NCBI RefSeq assembly: GCF_000711875.1
Contig: NZ_JONM01000013.1
Location: forward strand, 43,666 to 107,665
Direction: 5' to 3'
Length of the DNA stretch: 64,000 nucleotides
Source: Andreprevotia chitinilytica DSM 18519
GTDB taxonomy: Bacteria > Pseudomonadota > Gammaproteobacteria > Burkholderiales > Chitinibacteraceae
Made by a program: the position numbers and the translations under genes. The notes below the pieces were generated by a model. It saw only the letters and a program-made list of their open reading frames with translations. It made no database searches and was not told where the DNA came from. Positions 9,200 to 17,400 of this stretch are shown here, piece by piece (positions within the stretch are counted from its first letter, which is position 1; every line of letters begins with the position of its first letter).

Positions 9200-9853
9200 T
9201 TAGCGGAGTACGGCGATGCGCTTGTGCAAGCGCTTGAGCAGCATCGACAGCGGGAAGCAGATGCAGAAATAACCGAGCGCGGCAAACGTGTACATCTCTT
9301 TGAGCGCACCGTTGTTGCTGGCCGTGACCACGTTGGCGCCCATGAAGTCCTTGATGCCGATGATGGTCACCAGCGACGTATCCTGGAACAGCACCACGGT
9401 TTGCGTGAGCAGCACCGGCAGCATGTTGCGCAGCGCTTGCGGCAGGATGATGTAACGCATGCTTTGGACATAGGTCAGGCCCAGGGCTTGCGATGCGCCA
9501 ACCTGACCGCGCGAGATCGACTGAATGCCGGCGCGGATGATTTCGCAATAGTAGGCTGCTTCGAAGATGGCGAAGGTGATGAACACCGACTTGTCCGGCC
9601 CGACCTTGAAACCGAAGAACGGAATCAGGAAGTAGAACCAGAAAATCACCAGCACCAGCGGCACCGAACGGAACAGGTTCACATAGGCCGATGCTGCCAG
9701 CGACAACCATTTGACGCTGGAAAGCCGCGCCATCGCCAACAGGCAGCCCAGCACGATGCCGATCAGCATCGACGAGCACGTCAACGCCAGCGAATAGCGC
9801 AGGCCGGCCAGCAGAATGTCGCTGTTATCGGCCACCAGTTTGAAATCGATCAT
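9200..9853 (-). CDS. gltK: Glutamate/aspartate ABC transporter permease
   Basis: Inner-membrane permease of the HisM/GltK type, 217 residues with about five membrane helices. The EAA loop that docks on the ATPase is recognisable (GASQALGLTYVQSMRYIILPQALRNMLP). Its ATG overlaps the gltJ stop by 4 bp (ATGA), indicating translational coupling. Forms a heterodimer with GltJ. Confidence 0.94.
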   Translation of the reverse strand: MIDFKLVADNSDILLAGLRYSLALTCSSMLIGIVLGCLLAMARLSSVKWLSLAASAYVNLFRSVPLVLVIFWFYFLIPFFGFKVGPDKSVFITFAIFEAAYYCEIIRAGIQSISRGQVGASQALGLTYVQSMRYIILPQALRNMLPVLLTQTVVLFQDTSLVTIIGIKDFMGANVVTASNNGALKEMYTFAALGYFCICFPLSMLLKRLHKRIAVLR

Positions 9854-10593
9854 TTCCCACCCCCGGCAATCAGGCCCGGCACGCGGGATTTATGTTCGAT
9901 CCAGGCCATCAGGCGGTTCACCGCCATCGCCAGCACCATGTAGAGCACGGTGGTAGCGAGAATAGTGATGATCACCTGGTTCGAATACTCGACCATCTGC
10001 TTCATCTGGAACGTCAGCTCAGTCAGACCGATTGCCAACGCCACTGCCGAATTCTTGAAGGTATTCATGAATTCGCTGGTGAGCGGCGGAATGACGATGC
10101 GGAAAGCCATCGGCAGGATCACGTAGCGATAGGTCTGTGTCAGGGTCAGACCCATCGCAAGACCCGCGTTACGCTGGCCGCGCGGCAAGCTCTGGATGCC
10201 GGATTTGACCTGCTCCGCCACGCGGGCGGCGGTAAACAGCCCCAGGCCGACCGCGGCGGTGAAGAACTCCGGCCGCGGCATGCTCTGCTTCATCCAGCTC
10301 CCCGCGGCTTCCGGCAAGAGTTCCGGCAGTACGAAGAACCAGAAGAAGAGCTGCACCAGGAACGGGATGTTGCGGAACACTTCCACGTACGCATCGCCTA
10401 GCAATGACAGCCAGCGGGACGGCACAGTGCGGATCACACCGACCACGGCGCCGACTGCAACTGCAATCAGCCAGCCGGACATGGCCGTGGCGAGTGTCCA
10501 CTTCAACCCAGTCAACAGCAGTTGCCAGTACGGGCCGTCGCCAGTCGGGGATTCCTCGAAGAGGATTCCCCAATCCAGGTGCAGGCTCGTCAT
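9850..10593 (-). CDS. gltJ: Glutamate/aspartate ABC transporter permease
   Basis: Inner-membrane permease partner of GltK, 247 residues, with the docking loop GLAMGLTLTQTYRYVILPMAFR and about five membrane helices. The start is taken as ATG 10593, which overlaps the gltI stop by one base (TGATG); a GTG one codon earlier is possible. Coupled on both sides (gltI and gltK). Confidence 0.93.
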   Translation of the reverse strand: MTSLHLDWGILFEESPTGDGPYWQLLLTGLKWTLATAMSGWLIAVAVGAVVGVIRTVPSRWLSLLGDAYVEVFRNIPFLVQLFFWFFVLPELLPEAAGSWMKQSMPRPEFFTAAVGLGLFTAARVAEQVKSGIQSLPRGQRNAGLAMGLTLTQTYRYVILPMAFRIVIPPLTSEFMNTFKNSAVALAIGLTELTFQMKQMVEYSNQVIITILATTVLYMVLAMAVNRLMAWIEHKSRVPGLIAGGGK

Positions 10594-11483
10594 CACACCC
10601 CCTTATCGGTCGGGTGTGCGAACGCGTCCTTGAGCTTGTTGCTCATCGGCATGTTCATGTTGATGCCCTTGGGCGGAATCGGCGTGGTGAACCACTTGGC
10701 GTAGATCTTGTTGATTTCGTCGGACTTGTAAATCTTGATCAGGCTGTCGTCGACGAACTTCTTGAATTGCGCATCATCCTTGCGCAGCATGATGCCGTAC
10801 GGCTCGGATGACAGTGTTTCGCCTACCACGGCGAAGTCGGCCGGGCTCTTGGAGGCTGCGATCTTGCCATACAGCAGCACGTCGTCCATCACGAAGGCGG
10901 AAGCGCGGCCGGTTTCCATCATCAGGAAGCTTTCGTCGTGATCCTTGCCGTACAGGTTCTTCACGTCGAGGCTCTTGCCCTTCTCGTTTTGCTTGATGTA
11001 ACGGTCGGAGGTGGTGCCGGTGGTGGTGACCACGGCCTTGCCGTTCAGATCGGTCAGGCTGGTGATGCCGGAGTTCTTCTTCACGGCCATGCGTACGTCG
11101 ACCCAGAACATGTTCACGCCGAAGGCAACGGCTTTCTGGCGTTCCATGCTGTTGGTGGTGGAGCCGCATTCCAGATCGATGGTGCCGTTTTGCATCAGCG
11201 GAATGCGGGTGCTGGAGGTCACCGGTTGATAAACCACATCGAGCGACTTGAGCTTCAAGGTTTTTTGCAGTTGGTCGGTCAGCTGATTACACAGGTCGAC
11301 AGAGTAACCAACGTATTTGTTGCCGACGAGGTAGGAGAAGGGTTGTGATGCATCGCGCACGCCGACGACGACGGTGCCGCTGTCCTTGATCTTTTTCAGC
11401 GTGCCGGTCAGTGTTTCTTCGGCGTGGGCGGTTGCGGTAAACGCGGTGGCGAGTGCCGCCGCGATAGTCAACATTTTGCGCAT
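10593..11483 (-). CDS. gltI: Glutamate/aspartate periplasmic binding protein
   Basis: Periplasmic solute-binding protein (family 3) that delivers glutamate and aspartate to GltJK. Signal peptide MRKMLTIAAALATAFTATAHA precedes the mature EETLTGTLKKIKDSG. Features close to E. coli GltI include TTGTTSDRYI and a C-terminal IPPKGINMNMPMS. I start at ATG 11483 (GGAGAC 8 nt upstream) because the longer frame to 11537 puts 18 non-signal residues in front of a good signal peptide. First gene of the operon; a candidate promoter lies about 40 bp upstream. Confidence 0.95.
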   Translation of the reverse strand: MRKMLTIAAALATAFTATAHAEETLTGTLKKIKDSGTVVVGVRDASQPFSYLVGNKYVGYSVDLCNQLTDQLQKTLKLKSLDVVYQPVTSSTRIPLMQNGTIDLECGSTTNSMERQKAVAFGVNMFWVDVRMAVKKNSGITSLTDLNGKAVVTTTGTTSDRYIKQNEKGKSLDVKNLYGKDHDESFLMMETGRASAFVMDDVLLYGKIAASKSPADFAVVGETLSSEPYGIMLRKDDAQFKKFVDDSLIKIYKSDEINKIYAKWFTTPIPPKGINMNMPMSNKLKDAFAHPTDKGV

Positions 11484-11517
11484 TGCTGTCTCCAGGGGGA
11501 TTTGATTCACGCCACGG

Positions 11518-11546
11518 AGTATAGGCACCTGCCGCATCCTGTTCTC
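11518..11546 (-). promoter_or_regulatory. Candidate promoter of gltIJKL
   Basis: On the minus strand a near-consensus -10 (TATACT, 11523-11518) lies about 35 bp before the gltI start. At 17-bp spacing the -35 position reads GAGAAC, a poor match, so an activator may be needed. No sigma-54 element of correct spacing was found. Confidence 0.35.
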
Positions 11547-11847
11547 TCAGAGAAAACCCTAAGAAATTCGCGGGTTTGCGGCGATGCAGCAAACAAACCG
11601 GGGGGTACGTTTCATCTGTTTTTCCAGCGGTGTTTTTGTGCGCTAAAGCCCCTCTTTGGTGCGTTTTGCGGCGTCAATCTTGGGGGCTTCAATCATTCAG
11701 CCGGATTGATGCTTTGCAACGATCGCCCCAAAAAGGCGCCGCAGTCTTGGACTTTCCATCCGCATTGGCTTGCCAAGTATAGGAAACGACTTACGCCGTT
11801 CGTCGGTAGATTGACGGTTGATCGCGCCAAACGTCGTGCCGACTCGG
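11547..11847. other. Intergenic stretch between gltI and pbpC without a supported gene
   Basis: Lies upstream of gltI and downstream of pbpC, both on the minus strand. No strong hairpin-T terminator for pbpC and no convincing ORF. Short open frames here lack ribosome-binding sites and coding character. Confidence 0.55.
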
Positions 11848-14163
11848 TCAGGGTTGCATTTCCACCCGCAGCTGGCGGCTGGCGCTGCGGCCTTGATCAT
11901 CCACCACTGTCAGCTGATGCCAGCCCCCGCCAGTCGGCCGCCATGCCAGTCCGCCGGTCTTGGGTTCGGCCTGACCGAGCAAGGATTGGTTATCGAACCA
12001 GAACAGCGTTTTTGCATCGGCGGCGGCGATTGCTTGCAATGCCAAGGTTTCATCCGGGCGCGACAAACGCAAGGTGTAGGTCACGTTGTTGATCGGGGAG
12101 GTGATGCGCGGCGGGTTGTCGGTAATGCCGAGCTTGCCGTCGCATTCGGCGCGTGGCGGCGTGCGGCGGGGCATGCCGGCCTCGCGGAACAGCCGTGCCA
12201 TGTCGCTATCCCAGAATTCGTAAATCTCGGTATGGGTGCTGCCCGGATCGAACGGCGGGCAGGCCGGGCGACCACTGCGGTTATCGACGACCACCGGCTG
12301 GTGCAGCGTACTGACCTTGATCGGGCTGATGCCGGGAATGAACCAGGTTGGCACGGTACGCGGACACCATGCATTGGGCAGGTCGCCGCTATCGGCGCAG
12401 ACCGCCACGCGTTTCAGATCGGATGGCGGCAGGTGCTTCGGTTGCGGCTCGCGGGGGCGGGCCAGCATCAGCGCGTCGGCAATGCGGAAAAACAACGGCG
12501 CAGCCATGTCGATGCCGACCAGGGATGGATTGGCGCTGCCGTCGAAATTACCCAGCCACACCACCAAGACATAGGGGCCGATCACGCCCGCCGTCCACGC
12601 ATCGCGAAAGCCCCATGAGGTACCGGTTTTCCATGCCGTGAACCAAGGGCGGGAGCGTGCCTGCGCGATGCCATCCGGGCGTGGGTTTTGCGACAGCATG
12701 TCCAGCACGATGAAACTGGCCTCGCTCGACAAGAGCCGCGGGCCGGGCTGGTTGGGTGTGGATTCCAGCATGCGTAACGATTTGAGCACACCGTCGTTGG
12801 CAACCAGTGCGTACATCGTCGCCAGCTCTTGCATCGTGACTTCGCCACCGCCCAGCGTCAGCGCCAGGCCGTAGTGCTCTTCCGATTTCAGCTGTGCTAC
12901 GCCGGCATCACGCAGGAAGTCATACAGCGTCGGCCGTTTCAGGCTGCCCGCCAGCCAGACCGCCGGGATGTTGCGACTGCGGATCAGTGCATCTTGTGCG
13001 GCAATCGGACCAACGAAACGACCATCGAAGTTCTCCGGCTGGAACGGGCCGAACGCGGTCGGCGAGTCTTTCAGAATACTGCGTGGGTGGATCAAGCCCT
13101 GATCCAGCGCCAGCCCGTACAGGAAGGGCTTGAGGGTGGAGCCGGGGCTGCGCTTGGCATCGGTGCCGTTCACTTGGCCGGCGATATCACCATCGAAATA
13201 ATCCGCCGAGCCGACCAGCGCCCGCACACCCATATCGCGGGTATCAATCAATAGCGCTGAAGCGTTATGTATGCCACGTGCGCCGACTTGCGCGAGGTAC
13301 TGGCGGATTTGCCGTTCCAGCACGTTCTGCAAACCCTGATCGAGCGTGGTTTTCACCGGGCCACGGGGGTGATGCTCGGCGACGACTTGTTCGACGAAAT
13401 GCGGCGCGCGAAACGGTAACTGGGCCAGCGGTCGTGCCGGTACGGGCAAGGTCATCAGGCGGATGTTGGCGGGTGAAACGGAATAGGCGGCTTTCCAGTT
13501 AGCAAACAACCGATTCCGTGCTGCCGTCAGCGAGGCGCTACTGCCGGCGCGGCGGCTGGGTGATTGTGGAATGACTGCCAACGTGAGTGATTCCGGCAGG
13601 GTGAGCTGCGCGGCGGGTTTGCCGAAGTAGATCAGGCTGGCCGCGCCAACCCCGGCGATATTGCGGCCATAGGGTGCGAAATTGAGATAGGCGTCGAGAA
13701 TGTCGCGCTTGGAGTAACGCGCCTCCAGCCACAGCGCCAACGCAATCTGTTTGAGCTTGCCGGATGGCGTGCGTGTATCGAGCCGGTATTTGAGCCGCGC
13801 CAGTTGCATGGTCAACGTCGACGCACCTTGCCGGTTGCCGCCGGTGTAGGTGGCGATCGCGGCGCGTGCCAGCGCCACCGGGTTCACACCTGGGTGCCAG
13901 TAGAACCAGCGGTCTTCGTACAGCTGCACGGCGTCTTTCAGTGTGGGCGAGATGTCGCCTAGCGGTAGCCATAGCCGGTAATGCTCGTCCGCCGCGAGGG
14001 TCAGCCGCAGCAGTTGGCTGTCGCGGGCGAGGATGGCAGTTGAGCCGGGCACGTCGGCGGAGAGCGGGGCGTGCGGCCAGAGGCGGAGGGCAAGGAGCAT
14101 TGCAACTGCGATGGCAAACGTTAGCGCCACGCCACGCCGGAAAGGGAAACGGCGGGGCGTCAT
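11848..14163 (-). CDS. pbpC: Penicillin-binding protein 1C
   Basis: Bifunctional class A PBP making and crosslinking peptidoglycan glycan strands on the outer face of the inner membrane. 771 residues: membrane anchor about 11-29; transglycosylase domain with catalytic Glu83 in EDRWFYWHPGVNP and RQGASTLTMQLARL (111-124); transpeptidase domain with Ser342-x-x-Lys345 (SPGSTLKPF), SRN 396-398 and KTGTS 512-516; C-terminal BiPBP_C domain from about 690. All catalytic motifs are intact. It lies 265 bp downstream of the alpha-2-macroglobulin gene, the widely conserved pairing, interpreted as repair synthesis coupled to periplasmic protease defence. Confidence 0.97.
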   Translation of the reverse strand: MTPRRFPFRRGVALTFAIAVAMLLALRLWPHAPLSADVPGSTAILARDSQLLRLTLAADEHYRLWLPLGDISPTLKDAVQLYEDRWFYWHPGVNPVALARAAIATYTGGNRQGASTLTMQLARLKYRLDTRTPSGKLKQIALALWLEARYSKRDILDAYLNFAPYGRNIAGVGAASLIYFGKPAAQLTLPESLTLAVIPQSPSRRAGSSASLTAARNRLFANWKAAYSVSPANIRLMTLPVPARPLAQLPFRAPHFVEQVVAEHHPRGPVKTTLDQGLQNVLERQIRQYLAQVGARGIHNASALLIDTRDMGVRALVGSADYFDGDIAGQVNGTDAKRSPGSTLKPFLYGLALDQGLIHPRSILKDSPTAFGPFQPENFDGRFVGPIAAQDALIRSRNIPAVWLAGSLKRPTLYDFLRDAGVAQLKSEEHYGLALTLGGGEVTMQELATMYALVANDGVLKSLRMLESTPNQPGPRLLSSEASFIVLDMLSQNPRPDGIAQARSRPWFTAWKTGTSWGFRDAWTAGVIGPYVLVVWLGNFDGSANPSLVGIDMAAPLFFRIADALMLARPREPQPKHLPPSDLKRVAVCADSGDLPNAWCPRTVPTWFIPGISPIKVSTLHQPVVVDNRSGRPACPPFDPGSTHTEIYEFWDSDMARLFREAGMPRRTPPRAECDGKLGITDNPPRITSPINNVTYTLRLSRPDETLALQAIAAADAKTLFWFDNQSLLGQAEPKTGGLAWRPTGGGWHQLTVVDDQGRSASRQLRVEMQP

Positions 14164-14287
14164 TGGCTTGAAGTGCTTGGCGGGCTGCGGAGAGGCTGCT
14201 CAAAATTTCTATCCGCAACGGAGTAACTATTTATTCCTCGCGCTGGCGGAGTAGTGCGCGGCGATGCATCGTGCTGGTGGTTTCGGC

Positions 14288-14388
14288 TTCCCCCTTTTTG
14301 AAGGGGGATTGAGGGGGATTTCGACGTCATCGCAAGTTGAGATGCCGCAGAAATCCCCCCTAGCCCCCCTTCGCAAAGGGGGGGATTG
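14288..14388. repeat. Inverted-repeat element rich in G/C tracts between the A2M gene and pbpC
   Basis: Two arms, about 14288-14321 and 14351-14388, are imperfect reverse complements, each containing two runs of 5-7 C or G (left arm ends GAGGGGGATTT, right arm begins AAATCCCCCC). The 29-bp spacer is unique. The type resembles C/G-tract palindromes seen between genes in many bacteria. It lies between two genes transcribed in the same direction and could form a long hairpin in their mRNA. Confidence 0.8.
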
Positions 14389-14428
14389 TTCATGCGAAGT
14401 TGGTAGGGCAGCGGAGCGACTATCCCGA

Positions 14429-17400
14429 TCAAGGCTTCACAATCTCCAACGACCCAACCGCGCCACGCGCCTGCATGCGCGGGTTGTACATCGCCTCGGC
14501 AAACGGTGCCGGAGTCTTGAATTTGCCGGCGTGGGTGGCGCGCAGACGGTAGACGAAGGTGGCTGCGTCGTGGCCGGCCGTGCCATACAGCACCAGACGA
14601 TCTTCACGCTGCTCCAGGTAGTCGAGCGCGAAGTTGCTCTGGCCCTTCTCGCCAATCGGTGGTTGCCATGCCGGCGCGGTGGGTTGTTCGGCTTGCCCGC
14701 CGCCTTCCCCATCCCCTTCTCCATCAGCCGGAACTGCATTCGGATCAGTCGCTGCCGGTTGTGCTTCACTGTCATCGTGCGGCGCTGGCACCACTTCGAC
14801 ACCACCCGGCAGCAGATCGACCACCGCGACTTGGCTGACGCTATCGCGCTCAGTCGCGCGCAGGCGGATACGGACGAGGAATTCATCGCCGATCTTCACC
14901 TTGCTCAGTGGCTTGCCGTCCAGGCTCACATACTCGCGCACGATTTCCAGCCCTTGCTTCAATTCGCCGGTCGGCGGGTTGCGGTCGAAGCCGGATTCAG
15001 AGAGCGCGTAGTAGGCCGGTGTTGCGCCATCCTTGCCCATTCTGATCCGGTAAGCCGAGATCGATAGCGGCGCGCGGCCGAGCGGACCCGCTGGCAATGT
15101 CACCGGCGTGGCTTTGCCGTCATGCGTGACTTCGGCCAGCGTATACGCGCCGCCGTTGTCCTTGACCGCTGCGGCATAGGCATCCAGCGCCAGCAAGGTC
15201 GTGGCGGCGGAGAAGGTCTGGTATTGCTGGCCGGAGATCGCCTTGCCCATCGCATCGACTTCATTGCTTGGGGCACGTTGGCCGGGGAAGTGACGCGACA
15301 GCAGATACAGCTTGAGCGCGTCATGGCTGAGCGGGTCGTCGTAGACATCGCCATCTGCTTGTTTCTTGGCGGTTAGCAACCACGGCACGCCCTTGATCAC
15401 CTTGTCGGCCAGCGCATCCTGCTTGAGCAGCTTGTAACTGGCGGCCAGGAAGCTGGCGGTGGTGTCCTGCTGCCATTGCGGCGCGTAGCGCTGGTTCAGC
15501 TCCTGCTGCAGTGCCGCCAGCATGCCGCTGGTCATCTGGCCTTGGCGGGTGAGCAGGTAGATGGCGTAGGCACGTTCGCGGGCGCCGGCCAAGCCTTCGC
15601 TTTCGCCGCTGGCGACTTGTTCCAGCCAGTTCTTGCCATTGCGCAGCAGGTCGGTCGGCACCGGCAGACCGTGGTCGCGGGCTTCCAGCAGATAGTGGTA
15701 GCCGTAGATCGACGCGTATTTGCTCACGATCGGATTGGCTGCCCATAGCCCGAAACCACCGTCGTCGTTCTGCCGTTCGCGCAGCGTGCGCAGCGTGGCC
15801 TGGAATACCTGCAGCGGCTTGCCGGCGGCGCGCTCGTTTGGCGGCGTGAGCAGCAGGGCCGGGATCGCCTTGCTGACCAGTTGCTCGGTGCAACCGTAGC
15901 CGTAGCCATCCAGATAGGCAGCGAGGCCATTCGCCCACACCAACGGCGAGCCGGCCACGCCTGCTTCCACCTTGCGGAATTGCGGGTAGAGCGTTCGGCT
16001 GAGCTGCGCCTCGGTCGGGCTGCTGGTGAAGCTGCCGACGGTCACTTGCGTGCGATAAGCGACGGTTGGTCGCACCGACAGGCTATCCGCCGCCTTGCCG
16101 GACTTGCCCGCCGCCGTGGCGACGAAGCGCAGTTGCGTATCGCCCAAGCTATCGGTAGCGCGTACCTGGAACTCGGCGACGGCTTCGCGCAATGGTTCGA
16201 TGCTGAGCTTGCCGGCCGGTTTGATGATCTGGATGCCGTTGCCTGCATTCAGCGCCACCGATACATCCACCTTGGCCTTCATGTTGTTGAATACGCCGAC
16301 GGTGACGGTGAACTCATCGCCCGGTGTGACCGCGGGCGGTACGTTCGGACTAAGGATCAGATCGCCCTTCACCAGCGTGGCAGTTTCCTGCACGTTGATC
16401 TTCTGGGCTGAGACCGCCACCGCGAACACGCGCAACTTGCCGTTGAAGGTGTCCGGCGCAGTCCATTCAAAGCGCTTGCCACCGGCTGGCATATCCACCA
16501 CGCCAGACCAATACGCCACCGGCGGTTGGTGTTTGCGTTTGAACGGATTCAGGTGTTTGCCGAGCGCGCCTTCGCCGTCGCCACCCGGGGCGGCGGCCTG
16601 CATCAGCTTGGCGAATTCCGGCAGGATCAGATCGAGGATCTGGCTGGTCTTCACGTCGAGCGAGCGCTTCTGGAAGAAGAAGCCCAGCGGGTCCGGCGTC
16701 TTGTAGCGGGCCACTTGCAGGATGCCTTCGTCTACTGCAACCAGCGCCACGCGGGCCGGTTCGTCGCTGGTGAGATTGAAGGTGATCTTCTGGCCCGGTT
16801 TCACTTCCTTCGGTGCATCGAGCTTGAGCGGATGCTTGCGGGCATCGAGATTGACCGCGAACGGTGCCACGCCATAGGACAGCGGGCTCATGAACACTTC
16901 ATCGCTGGCCGGATCGCGCACGAACTGCACCGACACGTAACCGTTGCCTTCGAAATCCTTCGGCAGCGTGATGTGCTGGATCGAGCTGGTGGTATCCGCC
17001 TTGAACCAGACGTGTTGATACACGCGGTCGCGCTCGATGCTGATCAGGCCGGCCCCGGTGTAGGGCGCGCGGATATTGAGTTCGACCGTATCGCCCGGCG
17101 CGTAGCTCTTCTTGTCGAGCGTGATTTGCAGCTCGGCATTGCGTTCCAGCGAGCGGGACAGATTGGCCTGACCGGCAACGGTGTACTGGATGCGGTTCAG
17201 CTCCGCGCCATCCGGGCCTTTGACCACCACGGCGAAGTCGCCCGGCTCGTCGGTCGGCAAGGGCAGGGCGCTGCCGCCGGCCGGCAGATCGAGCGGTTTG
17301 GTATCACGCACGATCTCCTTCAGGCGCGATTGGTAGCGGTAGGTGCCGTCCGGCTGCTTGACCAGCACCGATACATAACGCCGCTCGACCCAATTGTTGG